Shown here piece after piece: positions 14,820-22,344 of a stretch of 32,927 nt of DNA. A program made the position numbers and the translations under genes. A model generated the notes under the pieces. The model saw only the letters and a list, made by a program, of their open reading frames with translations, made no database searches and was not told where the DNA came from. The number at the start of each line of letters is the position of its first letter. The first letter of the stretch is position 1. Origin of the DNA: Candidatus Cloacimonadota bacterium (GTDB lineage Bacteria; Cloacimonadota; Cloacimonadia; Cloacimonadales; TCS61); the NCBI GenBank assembly GCA_021736135.1, contig JAIPGO010000044.1, positions 1 through 32,927 of the forward strand, written 5' to 3'.

Positions 14820-17165
14820 ATGGAAACTAACAATGCGCTAAACCTTAAGAACATTCTGCTTTGGCTGGTGCTTTTGATCATTGCCGTGCTGCTACTCGTC
14901 GCAGTAAGCAGCAATGCCGAACAGATGCTTTCCGACTACCGGATAATTTCTGAAAGCGGGATGAATTTATGGGATATACTCAGCCTGGATTTTCCTGATC
15001 TGCATAATCCTATTGGACCCTTTGGTGCTATCCTTGGTTACTGGCTGTCCTATCTTTTTGGTAAAATTCTATGCGTTTCACTGCTTATCGGCCTGGCGCT
15101 GCTTTCCTTCTTTAATATTTTCACTATTTATCGGGAAAATGTGGTTTTAAAGCTCATCAGTTTTGTGATCATGGCATTTTTCATAAACATAATAGTTCTC
15201 ACGATGCGTAACAGTAAACCACTTTTGACCGGTATAATCACTAATTTTGTCCTGACTCTGCTAAATAGACTTTTTGATGTGGCGGGTACGATCATTATAT
15301 CGAGTGTTATCATAATCGTGATGACCATAATTATCTTTGAACTGGGTCCTTTGTGGCGGGCAATGGTCTGGTTGCTGGACACATTAAAAAGCTTCTTCCA
15401 CTGGATTTTTAAGAAAAAAGAAAAAGCAGTCAAAGAGAAAAAACTGGATAAAATCATTAAAATACCCAAAGCACCGCACTTGAAAGTACATAATGATCCG
15501 GAACCGGCATTGGATTATGAAGATGAGCCTGTGATTCCCACCGTAACTGACGAGCCGGAAGAAAATCAGAGATTTAAGCCGGTTGTAAAAAAAAAAATAC
15601 CAATCAATAACAGTGAACCTGTAGTACCTTTCCCGGAAGAGAAAGACGAAACGGCAGCTAAATCGAAAATTAGGGCTGAAAATAAATATTCTCCCCCGCA
15701 GGACGGTAATTACACCGTACCGAATATTGAGGACTTTCTAAAACCACATACTTCACAGCAGTCAAACAGGGAAGAACTGAAAGAAAACATTGCCCGGACC
15801 AGTGAAGTCCTGATGAATAAGCTGGCGGAATTTCAGGTGGAAGCAACGGTAAAGAATGTAAATATCGGTCCCATCGTAACTCAATATGAACTGGAACCCG
15901 CCCCGGGCGTTAAAGTTAATACCTTTAATAATCTATCCAAAGACCTGGCGCTGGCCCTGAAAGCAAACAGCCTTAGAGTGGAAGCACCGATCCCGGGACG
16001 TGGACTGATAGGCATTGAACTCCCAAATGAGCAGCGGGATATAATTTATCTGCGTGATATTATGCTTTCTAAAAGCATGAGAAATATGGAAAGTATCCTG
16101 GCTTTCGGCCTGGGAAAAGATATCTCCGGCAATCCGGTAGTGGCGGATCTGGCAAAAATGCCGCATCTTCTCGTGGCAGGTGCCACCGGCTCCGGTAAAA
16201 GCGTTTGTGTTAATTCCATTATCGTAAGCCTGCTGCTGCGTGCCAAACCTTCGGAATTACGCCTGATACTTATTGACCCTAAAAGAATTGAATTAGCCGG
16301 TTATGAGGGAATTCCCCATCTTATTCAGAATGTTGTCACCGAGCCCGAACACGTGATGATCACCTTGAACTGGGCCGTCTCTGAAATGGACAGACGCTAT
16401 AAGCTGCTCCAGATCTATGGCGTGAGAAACCTGCAGGATTACAATATAAAGATCAAGGAAATGCGAAAAGCTGACCCGGAACTGGAAGAAAAGGAATTAC
16501 CCTATATCGTGGTAATTATTGATGAGTTCTCCGACCTGATCATGACTGCAACCAAGGAAATAGAGCGGCCTGTTACCCGGCTGGCGCAGATGGCGCGTGC
16601 CATAGGTATTCACCTGATCCTGGCCACGCAACGCCCTTCCACCAAAGTTATCACGGGATTGATCAAGGCCAATTTCCCTTCCCGTATCGCGTTTAAGGTT
16701 ACCCAGAAAATAAACTCCCGCGTTATTCTCGACGTTAATGGCGCAGAACAGCTTCTCGGTAAAGGTGATTCTCTTTTTCATGGTCCCGGTCAGCCGGCAC
16801 CGGTGCGCATCCACGGCGCTTTCGTTTCTGACATTGAGATCAATAATCTGGTGGATTATCTGCGGGTGCAGCCGCGACCTGATGATGATATTACTATAAT
16901 CAGTGATACTCAGGAAAACCTGGCAGAATTCGATTATGATGACGACCTTTTCCCGGAAGCTGCTTTTATTATTGTTAATGCCGGTTCGGCTTCCGTTTCC
17001 ATGCTGCAGCGGCATTTCAAGATCGGATATGCCAGAGCCGGAAGATTGATTGATCTGCTGGAACAGGCAAGAATAGTGGGACCGCACCTGGGCAGCAAAT
17101 CCCGCGAAGTGCTGGCTTCGGAACAGGACTTGAGAGATAACGGACTGTGGTTAATTGATAATTGA
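14820..17165 (+). CDS. ftsK: DNA translocase FtsK/SpoIIIE
   Basis: FtsK pumps DNA at the division septum during chromosome segregation. The 781-residue protein has about four membrane helices (near 12-30, 67-97, 109-127, 152-175), then a charged linker of modest length (about 200-300). The motor domain has Walker A GATGSGKS (454-461) and Walker B VVIIDEFSDL (Asp568-Glu569). A C-terminal winged-helix gamma domain (about 708-770, SVSMLQRHFKIGYARAGRLI) reads orienting DNA sites in known members. The last residues and the stop are encoded by a short intergenic-type repeat. lolA follows after 14 bases, an order also known from Proteobacteria. Confidence 0.96.
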   Translation: METNNALNLKNILLWLVLLIIAVLLLVAVSSNAEQMLSDYRIISESGMNLWDILSLDFPDLHNPIGPFGAILGYWLSYLFGKILCVSLLIGLALLSFFNIFTIYRENVVLKLISFVIMAFFINIIVLTMRNSKPLLTGIITNFVLTLLNRLFDVAGTIIISSVIIIVMTIIIFELGPLWRAMVWLLDTLKSFFHWIFKKKEKAVKEKKLDKIIKIPKAPHLKVHNDPEPALDYEDEPVIPTVTDEPEENQRFKPVVKKKIPINNSEPVVPFPEEKDETAAKSKIRAENKYSPPQDGNYTVPNIEDFLKPHTSQQSNREELKENIARTSEVLMNKLAEFQVEATVKNVNIGPIVTQYELEPAPGVKVNTFNNLSKDLALALKANSLRVEAPIPGRGLIGIELPNEQRDIIYLRDIMLSKSMRNMESILAFGLGKDISGNPVVADLAKMPHLLVAGATGSGKSVCVNSIIVSLLLRAKPSELRLILIDPKRIELAGYEGIPHLIQNVVTEPEHVMITLNWAVSEMDRRYKLLQIYGVRNLQDYNIKIKEMRKADPELEEKELPYIVVIIDEFSDLIMTATKEIERPVTRLAQMARAIGIHLILATQRPSTKVITGLIKANFPSRIAFKVTQKINSRVILDVNGAEQLLGKGDSLFHGPGQPAPVRIHGAFVSDIEINNLVDYLRVQPRPDDDITIISDTQENLAEFDYDDDLFPEAAFIIVNAGSASVSMLQRHFKIGYARAGRLIDLLEQARIVGPHLGSKSREVLASEQDLRDNGLWLIDN

Positions 17166-17179
17166 TAATGGATAATTAA
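17151..17179 (+). repeat. TGATAAT-type short tandem repeat at the ftsK stop
   Basis: The segment reads as TTAATTGATAATTGATAATG plus GATAATTAA, a degenerate tandem of about 7-8 bases. It supplies the last codons and the TGA of ftsK and fills the spacer before lolA. Similar units occur in other gaps of the window. Confidence 0.6.
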
Positions 17180-17785
17180 ATGAAAAAAATATTATTTGCT
17201 TTTGTAATTCTCTTAGGCTCCTGCGCTGCTTTTGCGGACATGGAGCAACTTTATGAAGATATCATGGCATATTACCAGGGGATCACAACTTTTCAGGCTG
17301 AATTGTTACAGGAAAATTACTGGCAGGAAATTAATATCAGCAAAACCTCACGCGGTATGATCTATTATAACCGCGACTCACTCCATATTGCTTACTTAAA
17401 ACCTGATGAACAGCAGCTTTTCGTGCTGCAAAACGATATCCTGATCTACGAACCCGCTACCGCTCAGGCAATCTGGATGGATAAGGGAGATTTTAAGATC
17501 AAACCAGAGGAAATATTGTCCTTTTACTGGGAAAGCAGTGAGATTGAAATAATCTCTCAATCCGGTAATGAGACTATTCTGCTTCTTACTAATCCTGCCG
17601 AATCCATTGAAATCGTACTGGATAAACTGTTTATCCGGTCAGTTCAGATCACTGATGGTGAAGGAAATATAGTCAAATACTCCTTTCAGGCGGAACACAT
17701 AAATCTGCAATTACCCTCTGGTATATTTACTCTGCAGCTGCCGCCTAAAACGAATGTTATTGATAACCGCAACGGAGGAAATTAA
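17180..17785 (+). CDS. lolA: LolA-like periplasmic lipoprotein carrier
   Basis: LolA ferries lipoproteins from the inner-membrane Lol permease to the outer membrane. The 201-residue protein starts with a signal peptide (MKKILFAFVILLGSCAAFA). The mature part has the LolA pattern: an amphipathic start, YYQGITTFQAELLQ, then a beta-rich barrel with GMIYYNRDSLHIAY and IWMDKGDFKIKPEEI. LGSC at 12-15 could be read as a poor lipobox; cleavage after AAFA looks more natural. Identity is weak at residue level but supported by the position after ftsK and by the LolC/E-type permease at 25121. manC starts directly after the stop. Confidence 0.8.
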   Translation: MKKILFAFVILLGSCAAFADMEQLYEDIMAYYQGITTFQAELLQENYWQEINISKTSRGMIYYNRDSLHIAYLKPDEQQLFVLQNDILIYEPATAQAIWMDKGDFKIKPEEILSFYWESSEIEIISQSGNETILLLTNPAESIEIVLDKLFIRSVQITDGEGNIVKYSFQAEHINLQLPSGIFTLQLPPKTNVIDNRNGGN

Positions 17786-18844
17786 TTGATAGCTCTCATT
17801 ATGGCCGGGGGGATCGGCTCACGCTTCTGGCCCCTGAGTCGCAAAAAAAATCCTAAACAATTCCTGCCGATTGTCAGTAAAGAATCTATGATCCGGCTTA
17901 CGGTTGACCGACTGCTCCCAAAAATCAATGTTGCTGATATTTACGTGGTTACAGCACTCGAACAGGCAGAACTTGTGCGAAAACACCTGCCGGAACTTCC
18001 AACGGAAAACATCATCTGCGAGCCTTTCGGAATGAATACTGCTCCCTGTATTGGACTGAGCCTGGCCTGGCTGGAAGGTAAATATCCTGCTGACGAAACT
18101 ATGCTTGTGGCAGCAGCAGACCACCAGATTACCAATACTTCCGCTTTTTATGAATGCCTGCAAACAGCTGCAAATGCCGCTCAAAAAGGCTACCTGGTCA
18201 CTTTTGGCGTTTTGCCTGACTACCCTGCCACCTGTTATGGTTACATAGAATGCGGCAGAGAAATAATGGAAAATACTATACAGGTATTGCGCTTTAAAGA
18301 GAAACCCAAACTGGCAAAAGCCAGGCAGTATCTGCAAACCGGTAATTTTCTCTGGAACAGCGGTATGTTCTTATGGCAGTTGCAAACTATTCGCCGGGCT
18401 TATGAGGAGTTACAACCTGAAATCTGGAATTTAATGGGTCAAATCCGTCAATCCCTGGACGATAACCTGCCAGAACAGGCCATTGCTGCTCTTTATGCTC
18501 AAATGCCTAAAATACCCGTGGATGTTGGTATTATGGAAAAATCCACCAATATTGCCGTGGTTCCTGCTGGCATCGGCTGGAGCGACGTCGGCGGCTGGAA
18601 GGCGCTGGCTGAATTATCACCCGCTGATGCAGAGGGTAACTTCTGCCAAAATCCATTGTCCCAAATAATTGATTCCCGGAATAATTATGTTTTTTCTGAT
18701 AAGATGGTCAGTCTTATTGGCGTAAAAAACCTGATCGTGGTCGATACCGGTGACGTACTGTTAATCATGAACAAAAAACGCTCAGAAGATGTGAAAATCA
18801 TTGTTAACCGGCTCAATGAAGCAGGAAAAGAAGAGCTTCTCTAA
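17786..18844 (+). CDS. manC: Mannose-1-phosphate guanylyltransferase
   Basis: The enzyme makes GDP-mannose from mannose-1-phosphate and GTP, feeding O-antigen, capsule or exopolysaccharide synthesis. The 352 residues begin with the nucleotidyltransferase signature GGIGSRFWPLSRKKNPKQFL (8-27). NTAPCIGLS, FKEKP, WNSGMFLW, VDVGIMEKS and WSDVGGWKAL follow, all typical of the ManC catalytic domain. It lacks the C-terminal phosphomannose isomerase cupin of bifunctional forms. The start is TTG, supported by GGAGG seven bases upstream and by immediate adjacency to the lolA stop. The glycosyltransferase and epimerase at 28502-30777 could be downstream users. Confidence 0.93.
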   Translation: MIALIMAGGIGSRFWPLSRKKNPKQFLPIVSKESMIRLTVDRLLPKINVADIYVVTALEQAELVRKHLPELPTENIICEPFGMNTAPCIGLSLAWLEGKYPADETMLVAAADHQITNTSAFYECLQTAANAAQKGYLVTFGVLPDYPATCYGYIECGREIMENTIQVLRFKEKPKLAKARQYLQTGNFLWNSGMFLWQLQTIRRAYEELQPEIWNLMGQIRQSLDDNLPEQAIAALYAQMPKIPVDVGIMEKSTNIAVVPAGIGWSDVGGWKALAELSPADAEGNFCQNPLSQIIDSRNNYVFSDKMVSLIGVKNLIVVDTGDVLLIMNKKRSEDVKIIVNRLNEAGKEELL

Positions 18845-18848
18845 TCTT

Positions 18849-20516
18849 ATGGAATCAGAACTGTTAATAATGCAGGATCTAAAGGTTCTTTATTGTGAAG
18901 ATTCAGAACCGACTGTAAGTTCACTGCGTAATTTTCTTTCTCACCGTTTCAGTCAGGTCTTTTATGCTGTTGACGGCATAGAAGGTCTGCAACTGTATCA
19001 TAAACAAAAGCCTGATCTTATCATAACTGATATCAGAATGCCTCGCCTGGACGGTCTGCAGATGGCTCGCAAGATCAGGGAAATAGATATTCACGTGAAG
19101 ATCATCATCATTTCCGCCCATACCGAAGTGAACTATTTTCTGGAAGCTATTGATTACGGCATTAGCGCCTTTATTAAAAAACCGGTGGCTTTAAAGATTC
19201 TGGAAACCCAGATCAATGAAATGCTGGAAGAACTGCAACTGCAGAAACGCATTAAAGAAGAAGAAACGCGCAGATTGAAAACCCAGCAGGATAAGGATAA
19301 ACTCTTTGCAGAAATAAGACAGGATATCGCGCTGGCGCGTTCCGTGCAGGAATACCTGTTGCCGGACTGGCTGCTGCTGCATGATCAAATTGTTTTTTCC
19401 ACTGCCTATATGCCCTCACTGGAAGTGGGTGGCGACCTTTTTGGTTACTTTCCTGTTAATGAAAGCAGTTATGTCTTTTTTCTGGGTGACGTTTCCGGGC
19501 ATGGGCTTAAATCTGCCATGCTTATGATGGCGGCAAATTCCACAATTACTATGCTTCTGGAACAGGAAAAACCCAATATCAATCCCGCCCGCCTGGTAAA
19601 CCGCCTTAATAAAATACTTAGCGTTAATCTGCTAAGAGATAAAAACTATATGACCTTTATTCTGGGTGTAATTAACACGCAAAGCGGAGAAGTGAATTAT
19701 ATCCGGGCCGGACATCCCGAAATTATTGTTTTTGACCATAATACCAGAAAAGCGGAACTGCTGCTTAATGAAAGAGGCACCATTCCCGTCGGCTGGCTGG
19801 AAAATTACAGTTATACCGATGCCGATATTGATAGCTTTATCATAGATGAAAACAAGACCTGCTTTATCTATTCGGACGGGCTTTTCGAATGCAGCCTGCA
19901 AAACGGTGACCGCCTGGGGCAGGAAGGCTTGCTGGAACTGCTCGAACAGAAAATTCCTCAAACGAATTCACTTACCACGTCCCTGGAATTTATGGAATTT
20001 CTCAAAGATGAAGGTTATGACATCAGCCAGGATGATTTTACCCTCGTCTCTTTCTTTCAGCCTACTGCCACCACGATACCGGGTTTAAAGAATTCACTGC
20101 AGGCAATTGTGCCGGAAAATATTGATCTTGATGAAATCGAGTGCCGCCAGTTCCTCCTGGATAATACCGGCAACAGCGATTTTGCCGAGACTTTTGAAAA
20201 GGATATCAATACGCTCTTTCAATCGGAAGACTTCCAGAAGGCAAGCTACTTCATTTCCAGCTTTATTCTACTTCTCATTTACAGCGATAATCGCATCGAA
20301 TGCCGCTTCTGGATAAAAAAAGACCTCGAAGAAGATAATGTTTTTAGTAATAAACAGATATTAGATCATCAAGCCGTCGCAACTGCTTTTCAACAGCTTG
20401 ATATTTATATATTAAATTACTTGAAAGACCTTAAATTTAAAAACCTGGGTGATTACCTCGAAATTAACTGTATCCTCACCCCGAACCCTGAACGAAGTGA
20501 TGCTACTATCATTTAA
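18849..20516 (+). CDS. Response regulator with PP2C-type (SpoIIE/RsbU) phosphatase output
   Basis: The N-terminal receiver has an acidic pair ED in VLYCEDSE, phospho-acceptor Asp61 in DLIITDIRMPRLDG, Ser/Thr in IISAHTE and Lys in FIKKPV. A coiled-coil linker (about 130-165) leads to a PP2C SpoIIE-like domain (about 170-400) with GGDLFGYF, GDVSGHGLKSAM and IYSDGLFE metal-site motifs. A further 140 or so C-terminal residues match no domain I recognise. Such proteins dephosphorylate anti-sigma antagonists in partner switching; no STAS antagonist or anti-sigma kinase lies nearby. The start at 18849, four bases past manC, is preferred; a start at 18801 would overlap manC by 44 bases. Confidence 0.88.
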   Translation: MESELLIMQDLKVLYCEDSEPTVSSLRNFLSHRFSQVFYAVDGIEGLQLYHKQKPDLIITDIRMPRLDGLQMARKIREIDIHVKIIIISAHTEVNYFLEAIDYGISAFIKKPVALKILETQINEMLEELQLQKRIKEEETRRLKTQQDKDKLFAEIRQDIALARSVQEYLLPDWLLLHDQIVFSTAYMPSLEVGGDLFGYFPVNESSYVFFLGDVSGHGLKSAMLMMAANSTITMLLEQEKPNINPARLVNRLNKILSVNLLRDKNYMTFILGVINTQSGEVNYIRAGHPEIIVFDHNTRKAELLLNERGTIPVGWLENYSYTDADIDSFIIDENKTCFIYSDGLFECSLQNGDRLGQEGLLELLEQKIPQTNSLTTSLEFMEFLKDEGYDISQDDFTLVSFFQPTATTIPGLKNSLQAIVPENIDLDEIECRQFLLDNTGNSDFAETFEKDINTLFQSEDFQKASYFISSFILLLIYSDNRIECRFWIKKDLEEDNVFSNKQILDHQAVATAFQQLDIYILNYLKDLKFKNLGDYLEINCILTPNPERSDATII

Positions 20517-20745
20517 AATTCATAATTCATAATTATTGTAATTGGACGTTCACCTGGGCGCAGCATGGGAAATGAACACGACTCACGATTCACGTCTTCT
20601 CCCTTATTCATACGTTCATTCTCTTTTCTATCAATTCATTTTACGTAGCCTTTTCCTGTGACTTTTTCCGTAATTTTCCCATATTTATTACGTTATCTTA
20701 CTTTCTCATAACTATATATACATATTTACCGCCCTTAAAGCAAGG

Positions 20746-20766
20746 ATGCTATGGGAATGCTATGGG
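20746..20766 (+). repeat. Two tandem 11-base units ending ATGCTATGGG
   Basis: The core ATGCTATGGG occurs at 20746-20755 and again at 20757-20766, giving an 11-base period. It is too short to assign a role. Confidence 0.5.
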
Positions 20767-20982
20767 TTCTTAACGGCAGCAATTTAATATTGCCACTTAT
20801 CATCACGAAATAGAACTATTGTTCTAATATTGTATTTTCATTGTTCAATTATAATTGTCGTTTTTTCGTGTTTTTCGTGCCTTCTTGATGAGGCGGAAGC
20901 TTGCGGAGACAATTCGTGGTTAAATATCTTACTTCTTTCTCGAAAGAGTACTTGCTTAACCGTGAATTTCAGGGGAAAGCAA

Positions 20983-21175
20983 AGCATTTCACAGACGGGG
21001 ACGTCTGTGCTACAGGAAGGTGACAGCTACTTTAATTACACAAAGTTTCTCAAGTTATAAAACTACTTGTAGCATAGACGTCTCGTCTGTGTGTGTGTTT
21101 ATTTGCTGCGGGCTTTGCTGGAAATTTCGTAGTTTGGCAGAGCATTTCACAGACGGGGACGTCTGTGCTACAGGA
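20983..21175. repeat. Three copies of a CACAGACG/CGTCTGTG palindromic repeat
   Basis: Two direct copies of 35 bases (20983-21017 and 21141-21175) are identical. Each contains the perfect hairpin CACAGACG-GGGA-CGTCTGTG followed by CTACAGGA. A third, shorter and diverged copy (21068-21092) lies between them in the opposite direction. The cluster sits between convergent genes and could end transcription from either side, although no U-tract follows the stems. Confidence 0.8.
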
Positions 21176-21235
21176 TGATAATAACTGCGTTTTCTGCTGA
21201 AAATATCATTGGTTAAAATGAGTATCTGTTAAAAT

Positions 21236-22129
21236 TTAATATAATCTTGATCTTTTCATGAGATAGTCGAAGAGGCTTTTTTCAAAGGGGGTGGAAGTGG
21301 TGATGGGATTATATTCAATACCGGCTTCAAAGCAACGCTGTTTGAGCTTTTCAGTGAAGCTGGTGTATTCCGCCTGGTAATCTTTTCTGATCAGCCAGGG
21401 ATTGACGATGATCTTCTCTCCACTTTCCGAATCAATGAACTCCGTTTCCTGTTTAAAGTCAAAATTCAATTCTTCTTCATCCTGCAGATGAAAAAGGATC
21501 ACTTCATGCTTCTGGTGCCGGAAATGCTGCAATCCCGAAAAAAGGCTGTCCATATCATCCAGCATATCTGAAATCAAAATAATGAGCCCGCGCTTGCGTA
21601 CCTGTTCTGCGAGTTTATGCAGCACGGCAGCAGTCGCGGTTTTTTTTCTACCCTGCAGATTATAGAGTCTTTTAAATATTTCATCAAGGTATGAGCGCAG
21701 GGAACGCGGTGGCAGATAATCCGTGATTTCTTCATCATAAGTAAGTAGCCCCACGGCATCCTGCTGGGTCATCATCAGCCAGGCAAGAGCAGAGGCGAGT
21801 GCTTTGGCATATTCCAGCTTGGTGATACCCTTTCTGCCAAAAGCCATGGAAGCACTGTGATCTATTACCAGGTAGCATTTGAGATTGGTTTCCTCTTCAA
21901 AGCGCTTGATATAGTAGCGGTCTGTTTTGGCAAATACTTTCCAGTCAATAGCTGACACGGGGTCACCGGGATTATATTGCCGGTGATCAGAAAATTCCAC
22001 ACTAAAGCCATGGTAAGGTGATTTATGCAGTCCTATTTTAAATCCTTCCACGATGAGCCGGGCACGCAGATTGAATTTATTCAGACTGGCAATGAATTCA
22101 TCCGAAAGAAATTCCCGATTATCCTTCAT
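21236..22129 (-). CDS. DUF58 / von Willebrand A-like protein
   Basis: The 297-residue protein has the DUF58 core: GFSVEFSDHRQYNPGDPVSAIDWKVFAKTDRYY split as SDHRQYNPGDP and IDWKVFAKTDRYYIKRFEEE. It continues into a vWA fold with MIDAS motif DHSAS near residue 100, a Thr-containing ATAAVL block and ISDMLDD. DUF58 proteins usually accompany MoxR AAA ATPases and act in assembly of large complexes; no MoxR gene is in the window. No membrane segment is seen. The ATG overlaps the small membrane-protein stop as ATGA. It is the last gene of the four-gene minus-strand unit. Confidence 0.9.
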   Translation of the reverse strand: MKDNREFLSDEFIASLNKFNLRARLIVEGFKIGLHKSPYHGFSVEFSDHRQYNPGDPVSAIDWKVFAKTDRYYIKRFEEETNLKCYLVIDHSASMAFGRKGITKLEYAKALASALAWLMMTQQDAVGLLTYDEEITDYLPPRSLRSYLDEIFKRLYNLQGRKKTATAAVLHKLAEQVRKRGLIILISDMLDDMDSLFSGLQHFRHQKHEVILFHLQDEEELNFDFKQETEFIDSESGEKIIVNPWLIRKDYQAEYTSFTEKLKQRCFEAGIEYNPITTSTPFEKSLFDYLMKRSRLY

Positions 22130-22332
22130 TTACGGCGTTTTATCTTTTCATCGGCATTACTGCGGTTTACTCCGGTAATAATGGCGGCAGGAAAAAGGAC
22201 CACATAAGCTATAATGAGCATTATCGGGGAAATAGTATTTTCGCCGGTACCCATAATAATATAGGCGGCAGTAGTAACAATAATTGCCACCAGCAGCAAT
22301 ACCACGTTCAGTTTATTAAATACAAAGCGCAT
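22126..22332 (-). CDS. Small two-helix membrane protein (DUF3098-like)
   Basis: The 68-residue protein has two hydrophobic helices (about 8-27 and 36-54) and a basic tail. The pattern FNKLNVVLLLVAII, then IMGTGENTISPIM and IAYVVLFPAAII, resembles DUF3098 small membrane proteins of Bacteroidota-like bacteria. That resemblance is from memory and unconfirmed. It starts 12 bases after the TPR gene stop and its stop overlaps the DUF58 start (ATGA), so it is a real coupled gene rather than a chance frame. Function unknown. Confidence 0.72.
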   Translation of the reverse strand: MRFVFNKLNVVLLLVAIIVTTAAYIIMGTGENTISPIMLIIAYVVLFPAAIITGVNRSNADEKIKRRK

Positions 22333-22344
22333 TTATTCCTCCAG

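Larger units (their letters stand above)
20517..21235. other. Convergent intergenic region rich in repeats
   Basis: This 719-base gap lies between convergent genes. It begins with ATTCATAATTCATAATTATT and an ACTCACGATTCACG run. It also contains an 11-base tandem (20746-20766) and three copies of a palindromic repeat (20983-21017, 21068-21092, 21141-21175). The only open frame of any size (20830-21060, plus) runs through the repeats, has no ribosome site and shows no protein-like pattern. No RNA gene is recognised. Confidence 0.6.

Noticed and set aside
16497-17087. Minus-strand open frame of 196 codons within ftsK
   Set aside because: It is fully antisense to the conserved FtsK motor and gamma domains, and the translation shows no family motif.
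20830-21060. Plus-strand open frame of 76 codons in the convergent spacer
   Set aside because: It runs through the palindromic repeats, has no ribosome binding site and no protein-like composition.
20983-21175. Possible CRISPR array
   Set aside because: There are only two identical direct copies separated by about 123 bases, with an inverted diverged copy between them and no cas genes.
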